Below, in pieces: positions 1 to 11,900 of a DNA stretch of 64,000 nt; position 1 is the first letter of the stretch, and every line of letters starts with the position of its first letter. A model generated the notes under the pieces. It was not told the DNA's origin and made no database searches. It was given only the letters and a program-made list of their open reading frames with translations. This stretch comes from Camarhynchus parvulus (taxonomy: Eukaryota > Chordata > Aves > Passeriformes > Thraupidae), in assembly GCF_901933205.1 (NCBI RefSeq), contig NC_044572.1, forward strand, positions 28,296,501 through 28,360,500. The letters are read 5' to 3'. Made by a program: the position numbers and the translations under genes.

Positions 1-465
1 GTTTAATGAAGTACTTCACTTGCATAATCTCAAGACAGTTGGCAAAAGAGATCTTTATCTCTTACAGAGAAGTAAGTCAGAATTTCAAACAGAATACAAA
101 AATTTGTTTATCGTGTCCCTTATTATTATCATTTTACAATTATTAAACTCCAGGAAAAGAAAAGTAAAAAGCACAAAAGGGTTCCAACAATGTAACAACA
201 CAGAAAAAAATGAGGAATCAGGACCAAACCCAGTAACCAAATGTTTATAAAACCACTGAAATTTGTGATTTGTCTACCTGTGATATTTTGTCAAGTTTAT
301 GTAACCTACAAAACAAAATAATAATTAAATTGTATGTATTTATCGAAATATTTCCCAAACAACTCTCTCATGAGCTATGATATCTGATTTTCTCCCTGGA
401 ATAGTTTTTCATGGGCAGCACTGCTTAGAGGAATCTCAAGACAGTCTTATAGTGTTTTCCAGTAA

Positions 466-507
466 AGGAAAATGACTCTTTTATATTTATATAGAGGAAA
501 ATGACTC
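466..507. repeat. 13-bp direct repeat, period 29 bp
   Basis: The word AGGAAAATGACTC occurs at 466-478 and again at 495-507. An AT-only spacer (TTTATATTTATATAG) lies between them. This looks like a small local duplication. Its TGACTC core resembles an AP-1 half-type site (TGASTCA) without the final A, so a binding role is only a guess. Confidence 0.5.
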
Positions 508-673
508 CTGATCCCTTATACTGCTCTAATAATGTTAAGTACATAATAGTTGTAGCTGAATATCTGTCATGAAGGTTTTCCCCTTGTTACAGGACTGAGT
601 TCTGCCTCTACAGGAATGAATTAGACTTCACTTTATCAGAGAATACAAAACACCTGAATAATCTCTCCTCAAG

Positions 674-693
674 GCTGTATGTATGCATACAGC
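674..693. other. 8-bp perfect hairpin
   Basis: GCTGTATG at 674-681 and CATACAGC at 686-693 are exact reverse complements around a 4-nt loop, TATG. It is short and stands in unique sequence with no transposon ends or U-run beside it. Stems of this size are expected by chance in a window this long, so no function is claimed. Confidence 0.4.
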
Positions 694-1746
694 TATTTAG
701 ACATAGGTGAATCCTCTTTAGAAAAGAACCAGTTTAAAAATAATCCTTATAGATTTTTAAATCAATGTAGTTGTTTCAAAATGTGGGAGTCAACATAAGT
801 CCTCATGAAAAGATAAAGCAGATATGGGTTTTTTTGGTAAAACTATGATATGATCATTAGACAACATAACATAAGACAAATTACAGATGCCTGTAATTAA
901 AAGAACAGAGATGAATACACAGAAATATGTAGAGGCAGAATGTTATCAAACAAAATGTAACCTGAAATGCTAACACACAGAAAAATACAGCTTCAAAATT
1001 ATTTTTCATTTTCTGCCTCTTTTCTTAATAATTTCCATACCTAAAAGTGCAAAAACATATCTCAGGTATTAAGATTCTAATTCTCTTTCTTACTTCTCAC
1101 AGCTGTCCTTTCACTCTGTATTAAAGCAAGATGTCTGGATCTTTACTATATCTACACACTCAAATCTTTACTTCTTTTATAAAGCCAACCCGCTGAGCTC
1201 TATAAAAACACAAAACAAATTTACATTGACACCAGCTGTGATCCATATTCACAAATTTGTTCCAAGAACATACAAATTTTGGAATTTAACCCACCCTTCC
1301 AAGCCTAAACTTTTGCTATGGCAAGTCCTACATGTTATCTTACAAAGGCAGCCACACCTCAGATAAAGAGCCTCCTGTGTCACAGGTAGCATGTGTGAAT
1401 AGATGCCTGACTCAGAGATGGATATCTTCCAGTTTCCACTTTTGTCTCTTTATCAATTATTCTTAGATTTTTGACACAAAATTTTCAAAAGTAATAGGAT
1501 TTTTGACAAAGTTATTACAAAGTAGTAGCTTAAATACCCTGATTTTATCTCCAAATTACAGTATATCAAGAATAAGAAAGATGGAAGCAAGTTTTTTGTT
1601 AAATATAATCCTCAAAGTGTTTTGTGGTTGGGCTTTTCTCTTTTACTTCCTGCAACTTCCAAGTAATTCTAATGAACAATGTAAAAGTGAGCCCAGTAGA
1701 GTAAAAGTCTAGTCATCACAAGAAAACACCCAAATATCACTCTTTT

Positions 1747-1887
1747 TCTGATTGCAAAAATGAAGTAGTTCCATTGCCAGCTGCTGTGAACTTTCATCTT
1801 TGAAAGTTTGTTTCATTTTCAAGCACGACTAATTTTGAACCTCCTCAGGTAAAATTAGCTGTTGCTAAAGGTCTGATTGCAAAAATG
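1747..1887. repeat. Pair of 16-bp direct repeats, 125 bp apart
   Basis: The word TCTGATTGCAAAAATG is present exactly at 1747-1762 and 1872-1887. The DNA between the copies is not obviously duplicated, so either an old duplication has decayed outside this word or the match is chance. The core ATTGCAAA resembles a half C/EBP site. The basis is the sequence identity only. Confidence 0.45.
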
Positions 1888-3770
1888 CTGAATCTAAATT
1901 TTTCTTATGTTAAAATCTACATATCCCAGGCAGGACTTTTTGCAATAATCAAATTATTTCATTACTTTATCATCCACCTACATAAATATATACCTAAACC
2001 TTAAGGATCTGTGATGAAATAAAACAGTATTTGGTGAAATAACTTCCCACACCTTTGACTTGATTTTTGTCATAGACAAAACAAGTAGCTGCACAGGTCA
2101 CTGCCTCTAGTAGCTATAGCTAATATTCTGCATTTTGAAAAATGTCTTTTGTATTTCTATCATCAGAGATAGCTCACAGGATACCATCAAGGTGTTGATG
2201 CAAAACCTATTGTGTGACTTGTTCTTATACATTTTTCTTAATGAGCCATATCCACTTTGAAGACTAAATTAGGTTATCACCAGACTAACATGATCTACAA
2301 AACATTGTAAAAAGGTTAAACTCTCTTAGATGGGGTTCCTGGATATTTATATGGAATTACAAATGCTCCTGTTAAAAGATTATCCTTGTACCCATAGATT
2401 AAGGCTACTGCATGAACACTCTTTTACAAATCAATATTAATTAAAAATTATTATGATCAGAGAACTAAACAAAGGGCCTATGCTACCAAAGAAAGGGTAT
2501 GCCCCAGTGACAGATCACTGTTAAAACCTCTCATGCCATTGGGTGATATTTGCCATATGTCCAATGATTGATAGTAAGATTTAATGAGTTCTTACAAGCA
2601 ATTAAATAATCAAGGGTTCCTGCTGTTACATGGCATAGCTTGATAGAACAGTGACAAATGAGAGAATATCTGCAACCTAATCAAAGGGACATATTTCCTT
2701 GGGAACAAAATAATATTATCCACCAGTGCAATCAAAGGACAAAAGAACACAGAGAGGACGCAACAGAATGAGATAAATTTTGTGCTCTTTTCATTATTCT
2801 GGCCATACAGTTTCCATTTATTGGATCCTATTAAATCAGAAAGACAATTAGGATACTTAAATATGTTTCATTTGTCATAAACTGTTAGCTAGTGGGTACA
2901 TATCCATATCCAGTCACCTTAGGTCTCCTTTCCCCATGAAACATTATCCTAGGTTATGGTTTCTGTCTTTTTATTTGTTATTTATTTCTATTGTGATTAC
3001 TGAAGTCCTGTTTTAGTTTGGATTTTGTTTTTGACTTTAAAAAAAGGGATACAGTAAAAGACTGCAATACACCAAATCTGTAAAACATTTTTGATTAATG
3101 AATTGTTCTAAACATTATATATTATCTATATGAACTTTAGCTCTGCTTCGTATGTAGAATGACATAATTTTAGTATTTCTTTTAATTTCTTTTATATAAT
3201 TTATATATATTTTAAATTTCCTTTCACTAGAAACTCCAAGCTTTCCTTTCATTTCTGTCAAAAATAAATAAAAATATTCCAAGACTAGACAGTACTTTAT
3301 AGCTATAATTTTCATTAGAAAATGTAAGCATCAGATTATAGTTATTCTGTATTACATTTTAGCTAGCTAGCAGGTGAGTGGGATGAAAGTTACTGAAATG
3401 CACCAGACAACCAAGAGAACAATGTGCCCCTACTAATCCTTATGTTCCAGTATTTAACATATGTTCCATCTTTAGACTGCATAACACCTTTCTATGACAT
3501 TTCTAAATATATACTGAGCTTTTTCCTGTTTTTTTCTGTGTTGGTGGCACATGGGAAGGGAGATGAACTCCTCTGGAGCAGACTGACCACATGCCAGGTT
3601 GTTCCACTTCCATCACAGTTTCCCAGAGCCCATTTCTCAGACTAGAATGAAAGAAGCAGCAGACTGTTGGGGATGATGCATGCACACTGCACAGCCAAAC
3701 CTCCAGTGGCTTTGGTAGCTATTATACAGAATATTCATGGAATCTCAGTCATGGAATTATTTACAGACAA

Positions 3771-3847
3771 AGAATGGCTTGGGTTGAAAGGGACTTTCAA
3801 AGGTCATCTAATCCAAGCCTCCCTAATGATCAGGGACATCATTTCAT
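3771..3847 (-). mobile_element. CR1 LINE, decayed 3'-terminal fragment
   Basis: The plus strand reads AGAATGGCTTGGGTTG, then AAGGGACTTTCAAAGGTCATC and CAGGGACATC. This is the reverse complement of the well-known 3' tip of chicken-type CR1 elements. The element is therefore on the minus strand with its 3' end at the left. Only about 80 bp remain; further right the match fades. A more decayed trace may begin near 3740 (GAATCTCAGTCATGGAAT). CR1 copies are usually 5'-truncated, which fits. No coding capacity is left. Confidence 0.8.
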
Positions 3848-4695
3848 CCTTGTCTCCTACTTCTAATGGAATCTGCAAAACTGTCTTACCACAAGGTGTT
3901 TTTTCTCTCTTTTCCCCAGCTTTTTCCTAATGTGGGATAAGCACAAGTTGAAAAACCTTGGCATTTCCAAAAAACCCAGAATATCTGTTTTTTCCAGCCC
4001 ACTGTTTTTAACACTGAAGGAGCACTGATTCTACTTTTTCCACAATCCAGTACATTTGTTTTGTTTTTCCATACACAAAGTGAAATTTTTCCAGAGTATG
4101 TATCATGTTTCAGACGTTATTTATATTGCTTAATGCGCTAATGCAAGATGCTTAGATACTACGCCAAAAAGTCAGTACAAAGAATATATCAAATAATTAT
4201 AGAACCAAGTTAAAGAAATCAGCAAGCAAAATTCTTCTTAATTTTTCAATGATTTGAGTATATTTAGCTATAAATTCTCTTTTATATGTCTTCTAAGCTA
4301 ATAACAATTTTTAATAAAATCTGTGATAAAGCCACAGTTGATAAAAACATAATTCTTTGTTGGATTTCAGCTGTGGATGATTCTGCTGAAATCAGCAGTG
4401 ATACATCATGAAAGTGAGATAAAAATGCTTAAACTAAGGCATGTTTTTAGATTAAGAAGATCCATTTGGTTTCTCTAAGTCTTAAAAATTACATTGTCTG
4501 CCTCAAATTTTTGCCTTGAATTTTTGGTCGACTACAAATATGTCAGGTCCAGAATTGCTTAGATTAGTGGCTGAGGTGGTTTGGGAACTTGAGGAATCCT
4601 GCTGCTGCAGAACCACATGTGCACAATGACTTTAATGAACCTGTCAAGTGATGCATCAGTGTGGTTTAACATGAGGGTCTGTCAGATCACTGATC

Positions 4696-4747
4696 CACTG
4701 GATCACACCAAGTCTGAACTTAGGTCTGAGCTTGATGTGATCTAGTG
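4696..4747. other. Imperfect 17-bp inverted repeat
   Basis: The arms 4696-4712 and 4731-4747 pair over 17 positions. Fifteen are Watson-Crick pairs and the two differences could be G:U wobbles in one strand. They enclose an 18-nt loop. No target duplication or U-run flanks it. It could be a relic of a small palindromic element or chance, and no known miRNA was recognised. Confidence 0.45.
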
Positions 4748-5518
4748 AAGATAAACTATATGAGTCCTACATGTAGTGAGTGTCAAGAGTCAATAACTCC
4801 TACTAAAACAACTTGGTTGTCCCAGAAAGCAAACAACCTCTCAAGATTCGTGGAGCGATACCAAGTTTTTGGCAGCACTAAGGAGCACTCTCAATCAATA
4901 TATTCACAAAAAGTACACACCTCATTATATTCTGTACAGATTGCAAAGCTAGCTATAATGTAAAAACAGGCAGACAGTCTGTCTCAATATTATTACAGGA
5001 AGGCTTGGTTAAATTAATAGCTTCTCATTGATTAAAAAATCTTGCATTTTACATGTTCTTAAGTTGGTTCCCACCATTACCTTTCAATAACAGAATACGA
5101 GTCTTTGGAGAAATGTGGTTATATTGAACTACTGTACTGAAATATGAAGGTAGGCAAAATAAGCTGTTTACCTTAACCTATTGTTGTTTCCTGTCATAAA
5201 GTTCTCTCCATCTGAAAGATAAAGACAACCCCATCAATGCACCCTAAATTTTTGTTCTTTGTGAATTTTTATAGTATTCCTAGACTATTGCAAATGTTGT
5301 TAGTTTGGAACAGTCATTGAGCATGACTCCACCAAATCATTCCAGTAACTACCGAAAGTGTGAAATATTTATGTCCAAGTAGCGTTTGCTGTTGTACAGA
5401 ACTCTCAGGTTTTGATTCTTTGCAATTACTATACTAAATCCAGCTAAAAATAAAAACACTAGTTCTGATCTACTAAAATGCTTTTGAAATCATCCTAAGA
5501 ACTCATGTTATGATTCTT

Positions 5519-5550
5519 GATAGCACAGAGTACTTTGCTATCAAAGTACT
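5519..5550. other. Two overlapping, mutually exclusive hairpins
   Basis: AGTACTTTG (5529-5537) pairs perfectly with CAAAGTACT (5542-5550) around a 4-nt loop. In the same stretch GATAGCA (5519-5525) pairs with TGCTATC (5536-5542). The two stems share bases, so only one can form at a time. No gene, terminator or transposon lies beside them. Confidence 0.45.
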
Positions 5551-6973
5551 GAGTTTTTCATACCAATCATATTATGTACACTCCATCCAAAACTGTTTTG
5601 AGAGCTTCTGCATAAACCTATTCAAATGTATTTTACTGACATGCAATGTTGGAAGACTTTTCTCAGTGCCACAAGATCATCTAAACTGCATTGAAGTACC
5701 ACAAACTCACAACATTTTTTTTTAATATAGAGAAGTATCGTCATCTATTGTCTTTGTTCTTTTGTACTTCAAACTTGTTCTGCTCCACTGCCAATCTTAC
5801 AGGTCAGGTGTTCTTCTGCCAGTCAAACAGGAGAGGAGAGATCAGATGTCCAACTATGCCCTGACATATTTAGACCTGTTTCAACATACTAAGACCTGAG
5901 TTTCAAGAATAAAGTTGCTTGTCTTAGTGCAATGCATATGTATTCCTCCTTGTCAACAGAACCACTAAACCAAGCAGCATGTCCTTGGATGCATAGCAAA
6001 TGGCAGCTGCCACATGTGCAGTGTGACTAAGATATTGGGGTGTGAAAGGGATCAGACAAGGAGACTGACTTTATGGGGGCAGGACAGCCATGTGATTTGC
6101 CTGTCTCTCAGACTTTGGGCTGTCACTTACAGTAGTGCTTTAAAACAAACACTCATTTTGTACCCTTTGTGGTTTACACCATTTAGGGACTGATGATTGA
6201 ACCAATTGAAGTGGCTGCCTAGAGGTTTGGGATTATGTCTGGAATAGACAACAAGGTAGTAAACTAATGCAGAAGCACTGCTAGCTGCTCTTTGGGTTCT
6301 TTCTCTTCACAGTTCATGTAGCTAGTTTTTGAAAGTATTAACTTCAGCATCATCTTGAGATGGTCTGTGCTTTTGCCAGTTGAGTTTTCACTATAAAATA
6401 TCTAGCAGATAATTCTCTCTTTAGAAAAATATGAGTCCATATGATAACTGAGTTAACTTTGTTACCTTCCAACTCAGTTTTTCGTAGAATCATGCAATTT
6501 TGTAAAACTCTACAGAAGCATTTTCTCCTCATTTTGAGCCACTGTCCTGTTTTCTCTGCTGACCACAGTGGTGTGTGTGCAATGTGGCAGGGAGGCTTTT
6601 CCTTCCCATGAGGCTGAGTCCCTTCCACGTTACAGAGGTCAAGCTGCATGTTTACTTCCAGATATTCATCTTGTTGGCTGTGTGTGTGTGCTGACTCTTT
6701 TTTTCCCCTCTGTTCTCAAATCATCAGAGTCCTGCAATGCAATGAAAAAATGTTGCTTGGTTCTCAATGAATTCTGTGTAAGTACCAAAGAGAAAGAGTA
6801 AGCATCTATATTTGGAATAAGCATAAACTATTATTAGACAGAGATTTTGAAAGTAGTTGTAATTTATCTGCTATCAGGAGCAATAGAAAACCATATGGAT
6901 GATAAGAAACATAACCAGGGCAAGGTCCTTCCTGTGTCTGTTGACAGCTAATATGCACCAGGAGGGCAATGCC

Positions 6974-7033
6974 ATATGTTTGCATGTACGTTACCATGGG
7001 GGGCACTGACATATGTTCACACGTATGTCACCC
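6974..7033. repeat. Two-copy tandem duplication, about 37-bp period
   Basis: The 23-bp segments at 6974-6996 and 7011-7033 both start with CATATGTT and end in ACC. They match at 18 of 23 positions, and the five differences are all transitions. The segments are rich in alternating purine-pyrimidine steps. It looks like a small old tandem duplication. No gene spans it convincingly. Confidence 0.5.
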
Positions 7034-8887
7034 CTCTGGCCTGCTGTCATAAGGCTGTTTACAAAGGGGACTGCTCCCTTGAAAAACAGAAACAAAACCC
7101 AGAAGTGTGAGTCTCCTACATTCTCTTTGTCAGCAGCTTTTCTAGGAGTATCACTGCCGTTTGATGAGCAATCAGAACAGGTGCATCAAAGCAACAAAGG
7201 CTTCTGTCACCTTCTCCTATATCTCTTCAATGGCAAAGGAAGAAAATACAGACACCTCACTAGAACAGTCACACCTGCTGGAAAAGTTGTACCTGCTGAA
7301 ATACTTGACCTGCTGTAAGCCCTGAGGAGGGTGAGCATGTGTTTCTCCCAAAATATTTCATGGACTGTTCTTTTCACTTCCTTTCAGGTTGGACACGTCC
7401 TCATATCATGTCAAAAGCAGTTCTTGGCAGGATAAAAGAAAGAGTTTGAGAGGAGTGACAAAGCGAGGGAATAAAAAGGTGTTTGTTGTTCATGATACTG
7501 TCTCCTGAAGTTTTGGGGGGTTGGAGATAAACAGTACAATTAGATTATCCTGACCATTCCCCTGGCAGTGCAATATTATTCCTTGCAATGCAATTTCTAG
7601 TGTTTTGCTCATTCCATTTAGTACTAATCCAAGCAGATAGCCTTTCTGTTCTATCTCTTGGGAGACCATTTATGCCTCAATCCACTTATTCCACTATTAG
7701 GTAAATTTTCTGAAATTTGCAGTGTATTTTTCTCTTTTTTAATTTCCTTCCTCTCTTTAATTATCTCTTTTGGTGTAAATATGGCTCATCTTTATGTATT
7801 TGCATTCCCTCAGAGGTCATCAAGTCTGGCACACAGAGCAGGAATGCAAACCTCAGTATGAAATCTGCTTTTAGGAAAGGGTAACCTGCAGGATATTTTG
7901 TTTGGTCTCAAATGACATGTGATTAAGAGTATTTTGGACTTTGTGGATATGCATCTGTTAACTAACTATGCCTTATTTGGTCTAGGTGTATTCCAATATG
8001 CTAGCAACTTGATTTGAATGCTAGTAACTATACTAAGGGCTCTCTGTGAAAGTTTTAGTAGGAGCATACAAAGCTTCTTCCTTGTTCTGTGAGAACAATC
8101 CCTTACAGGAGAAAACTGCTCTGGGCTGTGTGCTGTTTAAAGCAAAGTCTCACATTTCAATATCTGATTGACTTTATTTTCCTGTCTATAATTCAAAATT
8201 AATGAAACTGTGCTTGCCTGGGTATTCAGTAGTCTTTCCTGTGAAAGGACTATGATTTTGGCTTGCCTTTTCCCTTTTCTAGACATTTATCTGCCTTTTC
8301 CCTCTCTTAGTGTTCTGAAAGCAGAATTACAGCAATTTCACCTCCTTCAGAGCCTGGAAACTTCTCTGCGCTTTAGGCAGCTAAGTTTATAGCTCCAGAA
8401 AACTTCTCAGAAAAACTTAGCAGAAGCTATGAAAGAAGTAGATAGCTGAGGCTGATCCAGGGCCTCACCAGAGAGTGGTGTCTGGGAGAAGTAAAGGAGT
8501 GAAAAGACAATGTGCTAGGTGGAGACAGTCTTCCTGTCCCTGGGAGAAGCAGGGTCTGCTCAGGATGGAAATTTCTGGATTAGAGGATGTGGCAGGCAGG
8601 ACAGAGACACAGCACAGAGACAGGGTTCACAGCTCAAGAAGAACCACTGAGAGGATCAACAATGAAACAGCTCTGGCTTCAGAGATGTCACAAACAATAA
8701 GTGCCTGGGGATCAGAGGCTACTGTGCACTTGGTGGCAAATTCAAAAGGCCGCCAAGTTGATGGAAACAAAGCTACAAAAGATTTTTCATTCAGGGACAA
8801 AGTAATCAAGAAGAGACTTTGGTAGAGATTTCTTTATTAAGCTTTTGCTATTTCTGCCTTTCCTAGAAATCCCAAGTATTCAACTAC

Positions 8888-8889
<2 letters not shown>

Positions 8890-8921
<32 letters not shown>

Positions 8922-8940
8922 GAAAAGAAGAAAAAAAAGA
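8890..8940 (+). repeat. Poly-A tract with A/G-rich tail
   Basis: About 26 consecutive A residues at 8890-8915 are followed by a mixed GAGAAAGAAAAG-type purine run to about 8940. It is either a simple repeat or the tail of an inserted poly-A RNA copy. A 116-codon frame ends 65 bp upstream at 8825, but no AATAAA or ATTAAA hexamer lies in between. Target-site duplications were not identified. Confidence 0.8.
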
Positions 8941-11900
8941 AATTACCCCAAAGAGTACTGTCCTTTACATTAACAGATAATATGGACATTTGAAGTTGAT
9001 ATTTGATGTTTTTTGTTTTCCTCTAAGTATCACACCATAAAAGTCCTGAGCTCCAGCTCAAAGAGTTCTCACTGCAGAGCTAATAACATTTCTTAATGAG
9101 GCCACACAAGGTAAGGAAATAAATTTGAATCCAGTAATTATTTTGAATATTTTTTTAAATTGATATGCTTTTTTCTCTTTTTGTTCAGTGTTATAGAAGA
9201 GTTGAAATGGGTGCTCCACTTTATTTAATTACCAAGTTGTTATGATCAAATTACATACCCTAACAAAGTTATATGGATTCTTCACTCTTTAGGGAGAGGG
9301 CAAACAATACAAATTTCGTCTCCAAAATTTGGTCTTCTCATTAGTTTAAATGAAACAGCATTTTACTTTACTTTTGGTTTGCTCTCCTACATTTGGCTTT
9401 AGGCCATCAATACTAGACTTAATTCAAAATATCAATGAGTTCCTGACTGGGCCATAGGGTGAAAATTTCTCATACAAAATTAGTAAATACTTTCAAATCC
9501 AAATAAATTTGACAAAGCTGTAATTGCCTTCCTTATGGATAATCTACAAGAGGAAGGCTGAAGGAATACATTACTTATTCAAAGTAATTTGCTTTATCAA
9601 ATAAAATAGGTTGGAAGTAGAGATCAGTAATTTGTAAAAATAGGTGCTAGGTAAGGATATGAACCCTAAGGAAAGAAGAGAAACATATCCTTGTTCATGG
9701 GAATGATCATGAAGGAGTGCAAATTGGACAGGAGTAAACAGCTGGAGCAATGCAGGCTTTCAGTGTTATGGCCAAAGACAGTAATATAAAGAAACACAGA
9801 AAAATGTTTAAATTTATTGACTTTAATTCAAAATTTCTTTAAATTCATAAGAAAAAAAATGAGAAGAAGCCTAAGAAATCGTTGAAGAAGATTGTAGTCA
9901 TGTTAGGAGTCATGCAAGATAATCATAATACATCTCCACACTAGTATTTTGAGATTTAAACTACAATATATATAACTTGAGATTTATTCTTAAGATAACT
10001 TTGTTAGTTTACCTAAGACCTTTTTACTCACAGAATGCTGTTCCTTCTTTTATGCTGAATATAGAATTGGTTATGACTGTGATAATCAAGATATTCTACG
10101 AGTTCTTTCTTATCTGTATGACAGACAGCTTTTTCTTTGAGTGCATGTATATGCATCTCTAACCAATGGTAAAAGCATTTATTTTGTGAATATATGCTAT
10201 CAGCAGAGTATTGTAAAATATCATTTAATAACCCAGTCAAATATTATTTCTGGTTCTGCGGTACTTGTGTTTCCTACTTTTGTTTTAGTGGGTTTGAACC
10301 CCCATGGGCAGAAGACAAAAATATGATGTCACTTCACTCATGTTTTGTTAATCGCATTGAATTCTGATTTAATCTTTAATTTTTGCAATTCATTTCATCT
10401 CATTCCTATTTTTGAAAGTTCAGTGAGAAGTAGACATTTTCCCTCCTGTATATGCCTATATAGAAAGCAAGTATTCATTTTTATCACCATGTCTCAAAAA
10501 TTTTCATTCATCTGGGGCTTGGCCAGAACTCTACAAATATCTCTCTTTTGCAAACAGGTTCTAGAGCACTTGGATGGGCTCAAATTTCCACAGCATTTTA
10601 CTACCTGTGCTCTATCTCAATGTTTTGTTCTTGCCTCTAGTGTCACAGCAGCAATAATCCTGTGAGCCTTGTGCTCATTCCTGACAAATGAGCAGCCTCT
10701 TATTCACTTGACAAAAGAAATGAACTGTGTTTTGCTGTACTTCATTTCAGACACACAAATGTCTCATGTGAGTCTATCTCCATGGAGATTGTGATTCAAC
10801 ATAGCATCTGGAAAAGCATTTTGAAAACTTATTCCTCCTTTTCTCTAGCACAATGGACTATCCAGAATCTTGTGTGTTTTCTTAGCACCATTCATCTGAT
10901 CTCAAACTCCTTGCAACAAAGCCAGTGTCTTGGAAAAATTCTCTATATGATAAATTTGGGGTACCTTCTTATTTTTCCCAATATTTTCATCAGCATTTAA
11001 ATAAGCTGGCATACTCACAACTCTGGGATATACCAATGTTCTCTCCTGTTCATAATTTTGTATTTACTTAGTTTTTGAAAGAGTTCTCTTGTAAGGAGAG
11101 GTAACTAATTGTCTGTCTTGTGGAGGGTAAGATTTCTTTGTTTGTCATGTTATGTCTTGATTAGGAAGGTCATTCTTCTTATGTTATTTCTTGCATCAAG
11201 GGAAAACGAATCGGTTTTAATGATGGAAATGGCAATTAGTGCTACTGAGCTATAGTTTCAGTTTTTTGACAGAGCTCCTGAACTTAATAAATTATGGATC
11301 AGTAGAGGGGGAAGGAAGGTCTCAAAACCTGCCTGAGCAGCACATGAACTGGTAGCACACTACATTGCATCTCCATTCAATAAATGTCCATTTCAGTCTG
11401 GTTTTGCGGTCAAGTGTGAAGAAGAAACATCATCTGTAATTAATAACAGTTTTTAAAAAATCCATATGAATACATGCCAGCACAAGGAATGAAACGGGGA
11501 GAAAAAAAAGGTTGGAAATGAGAATAACAAGTGCTTCAGAATAATGGTGAAAACTCAGACAACCAGTCTGTGGGGTGAACAGAAGCCTCCAACACTAAGC
11601 TTTGTGGGACATATCTGAGCTAAAGGCTTTTTCAGAACCATGTTGGATTCCATGAAGATAAAAATATATCATCACACAAGTTATTCCAGTGTGTCAGGTA
11701 AGGTGCAAGTGGCTTCCTCCATGTATCTGTACATTTTCCTCACCAAGACTGTGAGTATTCAAATATTTGTGGTTGAAAAAAAATACAAAAACCGTAGTAC
11801 TGTTCTTCAGTGTGTTCATTGGGGCAATATTTATATTTCACCTGCACCCAAAGTATAACAAGCACTGTCTAAATATTACTTATTTATTAGTAGTGAATAC

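Larger units (their letters stand above)
1..3770. other. AT-rich non-coding DNA, no gene seen
   Basis: All six frames are broken by frequent stops. The longest ATG-started frames are 66 to 76 codons, and none resembles a known protein. There is no CpG cluster, rRNA or tRNA fold, or intact transposon. The only local structures seen are a short direct repeat near 470, a small hairpin near 680 and a 16-bp repeated word near 1750 and 1880, listed separately. A strongly AT-rich tract lies at about 3180-3220. A short distal exon or regulatory element cannot be excluded from sequence alone. Confidence 0.8.
3848..8889. other. Unique non-coding DNA, no gene seen
   Basis: This 5-kb stretch holds no frame I recognise. 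The longest is 116 codons at 8475-8825 (plus), in a locally less AT-rich patch (about 8460-8800) that ends 65 bp before a poly-A tract. Other frames of 99 and 101 codons at 6350-6649 and 7013-7318 show no domain. ACCTGCTG occurs three times at 7273, 7291 and 7308 with 17-18-bp spacing, giving a weak local repetition. Hairpins at 4.7 and 5.5 kb and a tandem duplication at 7.0 kb are listed separately. Confidence 0.75.
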
